Assembly: GCA_003488465.1 (NCBI GenBank) | Contig: DNLN01000038.1 | Span: forward strand, 1 to 6,190 | Length of the DNA: 6,190 bases | Reading direction: 5' to 3' | Source of the DNA: Sutterella sp. | Lineage (GTDB): Bacteria > Pseudomonadota > Gammaproteobacteria > Burkholderiales > Burkholderiaceae_F | Shown: in pieces, positions 1 to 4,544 of the stretch | Layout: each line of letters starts with the position of its first letter | How positions within the stretch are numbered: position 1 is the first letter of the stretch | Program-made: the position numbers and the translations under genes | Notes under the pieces: model-generated | Seen by the model: the letters and a program-made list of their open reading frames with translations, nothing else | Databases searched by the model: none | Told to the model about the DNA's origin: nothing

Positions 1-452
1 AATATTTCAGCGCCCTGCGCAAGTTCTCCAATTACACGGGGCGCGCCACGCGGCGAGAGTTCTGGGGATTCACCGCGGTTGCGGCGTTCCTGATGCTTCT
101 CTCACTCCTGCTGGTGGTCGTTCTCGCGAAGAGCGGTCTGGACAACTACTTTTCGGGCGAAAGCCTGCTCATCATTCCCGGGGTTGTCGCCGCCTTCCAC
201 GTGATACCGGGAGCGGCGGTGATGACAAGGCGCTTTCATGACCTCGGACTGTCGGGCGTCATGACCGTGCTGTTTGCCGGTTTCGGCGGCCTGTTCTCGA
301 TCATCAGCGCAACCCGGGTTCTGGCGCGCTTCGGCGTGCTCGGCCTCGCTGTGCTCTGCCTTGGAACGGCGATTGTGATGAGCTTTGCCTCATATCCGGG
401 GACGAATCGGTTCGGCCCGGTGCCCAAGGGCGTTCGGAATTTGCTCGGCTAG
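1..452 (+). CDS. DUF805 family inner-membrane protein (5' end missing)
   Basis: The reading frame is open from base 3 and gives 149 residues before the stop, so the N-terminus lies outside the window. An internal ATG at 93 is not the true start, because family motifs lie before it. Near the visible N-terminus is the sequence YTGRATRREFW (residues 11-21), matching the GRA-x-R-x-EFW motif of DUF805. RRFHDLGLSG (76-85) is the family's R-R-x-H-D-x-G-x-SG motif, and GTNRFGPVP (133-141) is its C-terminal G-x-N-x-FGP motif. Hydrophobic stretches at about 25-42, 55-72, 86-102 and 108-130 suggest four membrane segments. The family is common in bacteria and its molecular function is unknown. The gene converges on the next one and the stop codons overlap. 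Identification is good; the missing part is probably only a few to some tens of residues. Confidence 0.88.
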   Translation, partial: YFSALRKFSNYTGRATRREFWGFTAVAAFLMLLSLLLVVVLAKSGLDNYFSGESLLIIPGVVAAFHVIPGAAVMTRRFHDLGLSGVMTVLFAGFGGLFSIISATRVLARFGVLGLAVLCLGTAIVMSFASYPGTNRFGPVPKGVRNLLG

Positions 453-976
453 TCTTCGAGCGTCTTGCGGTAGATGCGGATCGTCTTGGCGAGCATCAGC
501 TCGGCAACGACGGCCATTGCGATCACGCATCCCCAGCCGGCAGTGCCCGTGATCGTGCTCACGCCCGCGAGGATGGCGCACACAAGGGACCTAGCCGCCG
601 TAAGGTGCGGCGTGAAGGTGTAGAACTTTTTGAGCGCTTCAAGCTGCAGGCGCAGTCCCTTGACTTGCTCGGAATCCTCCTTGCCGGGTTCTCCCAGTTC
701 GAGGGCGGCCTGTTCGATGGCCGAATAGGCCGCCTGTCGGATCTTTCCCGCATAGTGCACCCAGGCGGCGCAGGCGATGAGGATGAGCGCAGCGCCGATC
801 CAGAGCGGGTTGATTCCGATCCTTTCCTCAATCAGCAGCGACAGACCGTTTCTCACAACCAGGCACGAGCCAAGCAGCGTCACGAGGAAAAAGGCGTGAA
901 GTCCTTTCAGAAAGGACAGCAGACGGCTTGAGGCGAGAGCGAAGCGCCCTTCGGAAGATTCTTCAGTCTGGGACAT
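449..976 (-). CDS. unrecognised small multi-pass membrane protein
   Basis: This 175-residue protein matches no family I recognise. It has a polar N-terminus (MSQTEESSEG), a hydrophobic segment at about 25-42, a second at about 57-76, a charged and probably helical middle (78-122, rich in K, E, Q and L) and a long hydrophobic C-terminal block (128-163) that could be one or two membrane spans. The tail KTIRIYRKTLED is basic then acidic. The layout suggests an inner-membrane protein with a cytoplasmic helical loop between two hydrophobic pairs. The ATG at 976 is the only plausible start: the frame meets a stop at 1034-1036, and no good Shine-Dalgarno is visible, so expression may be weak. Its stop shares CTAG with the convergent DUF805 gene. 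Being real is supported by the uninterrupted length and the membrane pattern; function is unknown. Confidence 0.75.
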   Translation of the reverse strand: MSQTEESSEGRFALASSRLLSFLKGLHAFFLVTLLGSCLVVRNGLSLLIEERIGINPLWIGAALILIACAAWVHYAGKIRQAAYSAIEQAALELGEPGKEDSEQVKGLRLQLEALKKFYTFTPHLTAARSLVCAILAGVSTITGTAGWGCVIAMAVVAELMLAKTIRIYRKTLED

Positions 977-1158
977 GTTGGGAAGCCGGTTTGAGGGGAT
1001 GGGCGGGAGCGGCAGGGATACTACGAGATTAAGTCAGCTGTTGTAGTGATTACGGCGCACAGTTTTCACTCTAGCGCCAACCCTGCCGGAAACCAATCTT
1101 ACATCAATCCCCGAAAGAGTGGCCGAAGATTTCGCGAGGACGCGCTGACAGACAAAAG

Positions 1159-1184
1159 AAAACTCCGGACAACGCCGGAGTTTT
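1159..1184 (-). terminator. Rho-independent terminator of the HTH gene
   Basis: A perfect 10-bp inverted repeat (AAAACTCCGG / CCGGAGTTTT) flanks a 6-base loop. Read on the minus strand the stem is followed by CTTTT, giving an almost continuous T tract with the end of the stem. It starts 75 bases past the stop codon of the HTH gene, the nearest upstream gene on that strand. On the plus strand the T run lies within the stem and is followed by GCGC, and no plus-strand gene precedes it closely, so minus-strand use is preferred. Confidence 0.85.
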
Positions 1185-1259
1185 GCGCAAAACACCCCCA
1201 CCATGCCATCCTGACAGATGGCGCGGATCGGCGGAAGATCCAACCGCAGGGGCTTCTAC

Positions 1260-1535
1260 TTAGATGAATCGAAGCTCGATGCGCTTGCCCAAAGCAAGAG
1301 CATACTTCTGAAGCGTCCTCAGAGACGGATACTTGCCGCGGGCGAGATTACCCTCCAGGCGGGCGATGGCCGACTGGGTGGTGCCCATCTTCTCAGCGAC
1401 CTGCTGCTGAGACAGACCGGCTTCAGACCTGGCGGACAGGATGGAAGCGAGCGCCGCCGTTTCAGCGGGGGACTTGCCCGCCTTGCGGTATTCCGCGAGT
1501 AAAGCTTCTAGCGATTGCCTTCTTTTTGGTGCCAT
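1260..1535 (-). CDS. XRE-family HTH regulator, HigA-like antitoxin type, without adjacent toxin
   Basis: This is a 91-residue DNA-binding protein. The N-terminal third (MAPKRRQSLEALLAEYRKAG) is a basic and helical lead-in. Residues about 30-62 form the helix-turn-helix: LSQQQVAEKMG (41-51) is the first helix and turn, and TTQSAIARLE (52-61) is the recognition helix. The end, KRIELRFI (84-91), looks like the short C-terminal strand found in many HigA/RelB-type antitoxins of the Xre class. Such antitoxins normally repress their own operon and neutralise a RelE-like toxin encoded next to them, usually upstream. No toxin-like frame is visible in the 391 bp upstream or the 283 bp downstream, so this could be an orphan antitoxin or simply a small regulator. 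The ATG at 1535 has only a weak purine-rich ribosome site (GAAAGA). An inverted repeat at 1558-1588 may be its operator. The HTH class is sure; the antitoxin role is inferred. Confidence 0.85.
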   Translation of the reverse strand: MAPKRRQSLEALLAEYRKAGKSPAETAALASILSARSEAGLSQQQVAEKMGTTQSAIARLEGNLARGKYPSLRTLQKYALALGKRIELRFI

Positions 1536-1557
1536 AAGTTTCTTTCACTATGTGTGT

Positions 1558-1588
1558 TTGATTCGCTCGGAGGAATGAATCGAATCAA
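1558..1588. promoter_or_regulatory. inverted repeat, candidate operator of the HTH gene
   Basis: TTGATTCG (1558-1565) and CGAATCAA (1581-1588) are perfect inverted copies separated by 15 bases, so their centres are 23 bp apart, about two helix turns. The near arm is 22 bp ahead of the HTH start codon. A dimeric HTH protein with autoregulation would be expected to bind such a site. On the minus strand the distal arm also reads TTGATT, which resembles a -35 element, but no good -10 follows at the right distance. No U run adjoins it, so a terminator is unlikely. The operator role is inference from position and symmetry. Confidence 0.5.
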
Positions 1589-1876
1589 GACGCAGGCACA
1601 GCCAAAGCCATGTCTGCGAAGTAACACAGGAAAGCGCTGCGGTCATTTTCTCCCCCTAACCGCAACAGTTTCCAACGGCGGACGCATCCGCAATCAGGAC
1701 GCAAGCCAACCGAGTACTATGAGATTCTATGACAAAACCAGTGCCCAACGCATTGCATGAGGGTCTATTGATTTTTTTGTGATTTGATGATAAGCAAATT
1801 AATGAGAAATCTCGCCAAACCGATCGGGCTTCAATTTCGCCTGTTATCAATGTATTGCGTATATCCCTGATAAGAA
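1589..1876. other. spacer without recognised genes, AT-rich in its right half
   Basis: Between the HTH gene and ftsZ there are 391 bp with no credible gene. A 64-codon minus frame at 1656-1850 lacks any family motif and its composition is not protein-like. From about 1756 to 1800 the sequence becomes AT-rich, with a run of seven T at 1770-1776, in contrast to the GC-rich surroundings. I see no tRNA, no IS-type terminal repeats and no convincing sigma-70 promoter. The stretch may hold the HTH promoter region or be remnant DNA left by loss of a neighbouring gene; nothing in it decides between these. Confidence 0.6.
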
Positions 1877-1914
1877 TCAGGACTTTTGCGGTTTATAGGA
1901 CGCAAAAGTCCTGA
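1877..1914 (-). terminator. hairpin terminator downstream of ftsZ
   Basis: A perfect 14-bp inverted repeat (TCAGGACTTTTGCG / CGCAAAAGTCCTGA) surrounds a 10-base loop, and after one mismatch the pairing continues for two more base pairs. It lies 12 bp past the ftsZ stop codon. On the minus strand the stem is followed by TTCTTA, a modest T-rich tail. The stem itself contains A and T runs, so it would form a long stable structure. Termination of ftsZ is the simplest reading; mRNA 3' end protection is also possible. Confidence 0.75.
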
Positions 1915-1926
1915 ATCGGAAAGGAG

Positions 1927-3390
1927 CTAGGAGCGATTTCTTCTGAAGAACGAAGGAACGGCCGAGAACAGATTGCCGCTGCGATGCTCTTCCGACTCCG
2001 GCCGGATTTCGGGCTCTTCGGGCTGAGCAGCTGCGCCGGTGGCAATTTCAGAGATGGGTCTGAAAAGCGGGACGGTTGCAGACCTCTGTTCAGGTTCCGC
2101 GGGCACTTCTTCGCGCAGGCCCGCATCCGGTTCGTGCTCTGGCTCAAACTGCGGCTCTTGCGGCGGCAGTCCCTGGAACTGCTCGGTTTCAGGCGTGGGC
2201 TTGATGAACGAGGGCTGGATGGGCTGCATCGGCTCATTGAGTTCCGGCTGCGGTTCGGGTTCGGCCGCAGACGGGTTCTGGAATGAACTGCCGAACTGAG
2301 GAACATCGCTCGGGGCGGGAGAGGCCGGCGCAATGCCGGGCGCGGCGTATGCATACTGGGGCTGCTTGAGCCCCATGGCGGGTGCGGCAACTGCGGGGAT
2401 GCTGTTTTCCGGTTTGGTTTCACCCGCAAGGCCTGTTGCTACGACGGTCACGCGCAGGCTCTCGCCCATGGAATTGTCAAAGGCCGTGCCGAACACCACA
2501 TTGGCATCCGGGTTGGTGAAGTTGCGCATGATCGACATGACCTGGCGGATTTCGCTCTGGGTCATGGAGCCATCGGAGGCGGTGATGTAGACCAGCAGAC
2601 CCATCGCTCCCTGCAGGTTGGCGCCTTCGAGCAGCGGGCAGGCGATCGCCTTTTCCGAGGCAATCTTGGCGCGGTCGGGACCTTCGGCGGTCGCCAGCCC
2701 CATGAGGGCGGTGCCGCGCGAGCTCATGACGGTGCGCAGATCCTCGAAGTCGACGTTGATGAGGCCGGGCGTGTGAATGATTTCCGCGATGCCGTTGCAG
2801 GCGCGGTACAGAACGTCGTTTGCCGCGGCAAAGCAGTCGGTCATGAGGGCGGTGCCACCGACCTCGTCCTCAAGCTTGTCATTGAGAATGGTGATGAGGC
2901 AGTCGACGTACTCGTTGAGCTTGACGATGCCTTTTTCGGCGTTCCTCATGCGGCGGGCGCCTTCAAAGAAAAAGGGCTTGGTGACGACGCCGACGGTGAG
3001 AATGCCCATGCTCTTGGCGATGCTTGCGATGACAGGCGCAGCGCCCGTTCCGGTGCCGCCGCCCATGCCGGCTGTGATGAACAGCAGGTTCGTTCCCTCC
3101 AGCGCTTCGCGGATCGCGTCAGCAGCCTGCTCGGCGCATGCTGCGCCGACTTCGGGCTTGGCTCCTGCGCCAAGTCCGGATTCGCCGAGCGGAACCAGGA
3201 CATCGGCGTGGGACTTCATGAGCGCCTGGCGGTCCGTATTTGCGGCGATGAAAGTGATGCCGCGAGTCTGGCGGGTGATCATGTGCTCGACGGCGTTGCA
3301 TCCGCCGCCGCCAACGCCGATTACCTTGATGACAGCGACGAACGAGTCCCCCGATTCTTCCGAGGGGAGCATTTGGATCAAACTGGTCAT
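1927..3390 (-). CDS. ftsZ: cell division protein FtsZ, tubulin-like GTPase
   Basis: FtsZ polymerises with GTP into the Z-ring at midcell and recruits the division machinery. The 487 residues show the nucleotide loop VIGVGGGGCNAVEHM (23-37), NTD at 51-53, the tubulin signature GGGTGTG (110-116), FEGARRM (142-148) with the GTP-contacting Glu and Arg, NDKL (170-173), and the catalytic T7 loop NVDFEDLRTVM (212-222) with both aspartates (214, 217). The core ends near 322 (TVVATGLAG). A disordered linker rich in P, E, Q and A follows (about 324-473), then the C-terminal peptide AVPSFFRRNRS, the docking site for partners such as FtsA and ZipA. At 487 residues it is longer than the usual 380-420 because of this linker. 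The frame stays open to 3672, but the start at 3390 is chosen since the conserved core follows directly and AAAGG lies 9 bases ahead. Departures from usual wording: Cys31 in the glycine loop and LITILN where LITIPN is typical. No ftsA precedes it; it appears monocistronic. Confidence 0.97.
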   Translation of the reverse strand: MTSLIQMLPSEESGDSFVAVIKVIGVGGGGCNAVEHMITRQTRGITFIAANTDRQALMKSHADVLVPLGESGLGAGAKPEVGAACAEQAADAIREALEGTNLLFITAGMGGGTGTGAAPVIASIAKSMGILTVGVVTKPFFFEGARRMRNAEKGIVKLNEYVDCLITILNDKLEDEVGGTALMTDCFAAANDVLYRACNGIAEIIHTPGLINVDFEDLRTVMSSRGTALMGLATAEGPDRAKIASEKAIACPLLEGANLQGAMGLLVYITASDGSMTQSEIRQVMSIMRNFTNPDANVVFGTAFDNSMGESLRVTVVATGLAGETKPENSIPAVAAPAMGLKQPQYAYAAPGIAPASPAPSDVPQFGSSFQNPSAAEPEPQPELNEPMQPIQPSFIKPTPETEQFQGLPPQEPQFEPEHEPDAGLREEVPAEPEQRSATVPLFRPISEIATGAAAQPEEPEIRPESEEHRSGNLFSAVPSFFRRNRS

Positions 3391-3399
3391 GAGAAAAAG

Positions 3400-3404
3400 C
3401 CTTT
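3400..3404 (-). promoter_or_regulatory. ribosome binding site fixing the ftsZ start
   Basis: On the minus strand AAAGG lies 9 bases ahead of the ATG at 3390. This supports that start over the far upstream ATG at 3672, whose 94 extra codons would carry no FtsZ homology and would run across the promoter and first codons of the oppositely oriented DUF2905 gene. Confidence 0.65.
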
Positions 3405-3504
3405 GCTGAGGTCTGAAATCAAATATCCCGTTATTTTCGCCTTTTTTGGGGTGATTTGCACGAGAGTCGGGGGCTTGCGGAAAGAAATTTGCGGCGCAGT
3501 CCGG

Positions 3505-3534
3505 TTGCCGCCTCCATGGGGCCGCAGATACAAT
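3505..3534 (+). promoter_or_regulatory. sigma-70-like promoter for DUF2905 and peroxiredoxin
   Basis: TTGCCG (3505-3510) and TACAAT (3529-3534) are separated by 18 bp. They match the consensus -35 at four of six positions and the -10 at five of six. A start about 7 bases past the -10 falls at 3541-3542, exactly at an in-frame ATG. It drives away from ftsZ within the shared 151-bp divergent region. I could not find an equally good minus-strand promoter for ftsZ, though an AT-rich patch at 3412-3448 would suit one. Confidence 0.55.
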
Positions 3535-3541
3535 GGGCGCC

Positions 3542-3733
3542 ATGCGATGGGTATTGACTGTTTTGATCCTTTTGATCGTCCTCATGACGCTGGTGCCGTG
3601 GCTCACGAAGTTCGGCTTGGGCAGGCTCCCGGGGGACATCAACTTTTCAATCGGCAGGCATAAAATCAGCATTCCCCTGATGAGTACGCTGCTGGTTGTC
3701 GTTGGCTGCTATCTGCTCGGGCGGCTGATTTGA
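3542..3733 (+). CDS. DUF2905 family small membrane protein
   Basis: This is a 63-residue peptide (66 if translation began at the ATG at 3533). It has two hydrophobic helices, roughly residues 2-19 and 45-63, joined by a short loop carrying LGRLPGDI (26-33), the hallmark of DUF2905, followed by a strand-like stretch ending in a proline (SIP). Length and layout match the family, whose members are two-helix inner-membrane proteins of unknown function. The ATG at 3542 is preferred because the -10 box TACAAT overlaps the upstream ATG at 3533, so a transcript could not include it. Neither ATG has a Shine-Dalgarno, consistent with a leaderless mRNA. The peroxiredoxin gene follows after 22 bp and is probably co-transcribed. 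Family assignment is confident; the exact start is less so. Confidence 0.88.
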   Translation: MRWVLTVLILLIVLMTLVPWLTKFGLGRLPGDINFSIGRHKISIPLMSTLLVVVGCYLLGRLI

Positions 3734-3755
3734 ATTTTTTCGCTCTGAGGTCATC

Positions 3756-4208
3756 ATGGATACGTCCTTTACTCTGCCGGACGCCGACGGCGTCGAATTT
3801 GTGAGCGGCGAGCATCTGCCGCTGATTCTGTATTTCTATCCGAAGGACTCGACGAGCGGCTGCACCCGCGAGGCGCAGGAGTTCACCGAACTTGCGGCCG
3901 AGTTCGAAAGCCTTGGCTGGACGGTCGCCGGCGTCTCCAGGGACTCCCAGAAGAGCCACCAGAATTTCATCTGCCGGTATGGACTGGGAGTGCGGCTTTT
4001 GTCCGACAGCGGGGAGACGGTCTGCAATCAGTTCGGCGTCCTCGGCGAAAAGAACATGTACGGGCGCAAGGTGATCGGCCTCATTCGCAGCACGTTCGCG
4101 ATCGGCAGGGACGGCAGGATCCTCAAGGAATGGCGCAAGGTGAAGGCCGCTGGCCATGCCGCCCAGGTGCTCGAGTGGTGTCGCGAGCAGGCCGCTCACA
4201 TTCTCTGA
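3756..4208 (+). CDS. bcp: Bcp/PrxQ-type thiol peroxidase (peroxiredoxin)
   Basis: Peroxiredoxins of this group reduce hydrogen peroxide and organic hydroperoxides in the cytoplasm, using a cysteine re-reduced by thioredoxin or a similar donor. The 150-residue length is typical. The active site P-x-x-x-T-x-x-C is seen as PKDSTSGC (29-36), so the peroxidatic cysteine is Cys36, with Thr33. The third conserved element, an arginine, appears in the motif LIRSTFAI (Arg111). The usual proline in TPGC is a serine here. The resolving cysteine five residues after the first, as in E. coli Bcp, is absent (residue 41 is Gln); Cys73, Cys90 or Cys142 may serve instead, or the enzyme works as a 1-Cys type. 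The ATG at 3756 has GAGG 5 bases ahead. It lies 22 bp after the DUF2905 gene, presumably the same operon. No strong terminator directly follows. Confidence 0.93.
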   Translation: MDTSFTLPDADGVEFVSGEHLPLILYFYPKDSTSGCTREAQEFTELAAEFESLGWTVAGVSRDSQKSHQNFICRYGLGVRLLSDSGETVCNQFGVLGEKNMYGRKVIGLIRSTFAIGRDGRILKEWRKVKAAGHAAQVLEWCREQAAHIL

Positions 4209-4246
4209 GAAGTTTCCGTTTTCCTTTCCTGAGCCGTTCCGATTGA

Positions 4247-4436
4247 GTTCGCGAGCGGCTTTTGCGTGTGCCCGGCAAGGGCATGCAGCGCATCAAAAAC
4301 GAGAGCCACTGGAAAGAGGGGCGGATCGACGGGAATACCGTGGGCTCGCCCATCACGCATTCGGAGACGGTACGCTCAGCGCAAGCAGCAGGAGCTGGGA
4401 GACGAGTTCAACGTCAAGCTTGCCCACGGCGGCTAG
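4247..4436 (+). pseudogene. small unrecognised gene interrupted by one frameshift
   Basis: Two adjoining reading frames look coding but are offset by one base. The first runs from a stop at 4244-4246 through about 4367. With the ATG at 4283, preceded by AAGGGC, it begins MQRIKNESHWKEGRIDGN and continues to THSET. The second runs from 4371 to a TAG at 4434-4436 and reads YAQRKQQELGDEF then NVKLAHGG. In both, third codon positions are strongly G or C, as in the neighbouring genes, and amino acid use is protein-like, whereas continuing in the first frame gives alanine-, glycine- and arginine-rich nonsense. Removing one base near 4369 would join them into a hydrophilic protein of about 50 residues. 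GTG at 4268 or TTG at 4262 are alternative starts. I recognise no family. It could be a decayed gene, a sequencing error, or less likely a +1 recoding site. Confidence 0.5.
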
Positions 4437-4457
4437 CGGCGCTTTTCGCCGCGAGCC
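4431..4457 (+). other. GC-rich hairpin at the end of the frameshifted gene
   Basis: GGCT and GCGGCG (4431-4441) pair with CGCCGC and AGCC (4447-4457) around the loop CTTTT, with one A-G mismatch between the two blocks. The stem encloses the stop codon of the second frame. There is no T run after it, so it is not a classical terminator; it may stabilise or pause the transcript before the true terminator 37 bp further on. Confidence 0.4.
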
Positions 4458-4493
4458 CCTTACGCGCGCCCGCTAAAAAACAGTAAAGTAACT

Positions 4494-4530
4494 GCCGCTG
4501 CCGGCCTGTTTGACCTGCAGCGGCTTTTTT
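4494..4530 (+). terminator. Rho-independent terminator, just before the uvrA-family gene
   Basis: GCCGCTGC (4494-4501) pairs perfectly with GCAGCGGC (4517-4524) around a 15-base loop, followed directly by TTTTTT (4525-4530). This is a classical intrinsic terminator for plus-strand transcripts coming from the peroxiredoxin region. Only 14 bases separate it from the ATG of the next gene, which leaves no room for a full promoter after it. Confidence 0.82.
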
Positions 4531-4544
4531 GGTGCTTTTGCTAT

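Noticed and set aside
1054..1078. GGCGC/GCGCC inverted repeat with a 15-base loop
   Set aside because: Five base pairs around a long loop in GC-rich DNA is expected by chance, and there is no T run or nearby gene start.
1034..1243. 69-codon minus-strand frame
   Set aside because: It runs straight through the strong terminator hairpin at 1159-1184 and has no recognisable domain or ribosome site.
1656..1850. 64-codon minus-strand frame as the missing toxin of the HTH gene
   Set aside because: It shows none of the RelE, HigB or similar motifs, is not adjacent to the HTH start, and lies in the AT-rich spacer.
2773..3663. 296-codon plus-strand frame opposite ftsZ
   Set aside because: It is a shadow of the conserved ftsZ coding sequence on the other strand and shows no family motif.
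3391..3672. N-terminal extension of the ftsZ frame by 94 residues
   Set aside because: The extension has no FtsZ homology, crosses the promoter and first two thirds of the opposing DUF2905 gene, and the start at 3390 has a ribosome site followed directly by the conserved core.
3666..4199. 177-codon minus-strand frame opposite the peroxiredoxin
   Set aside because: It is antisense to the peroxiredoxin and the end of DUF2905, both of which carry clear family motifs.
4156..4476. 106-codon plus-strand frame overlapping the end of the peroxiredoxin
   Set aside because: It is rich in Ser, Arg and Ala, overlaps the peroxiredoxin out of frame, and conflicts with the better-supported codon pattern of the two frames at 4247-4436.
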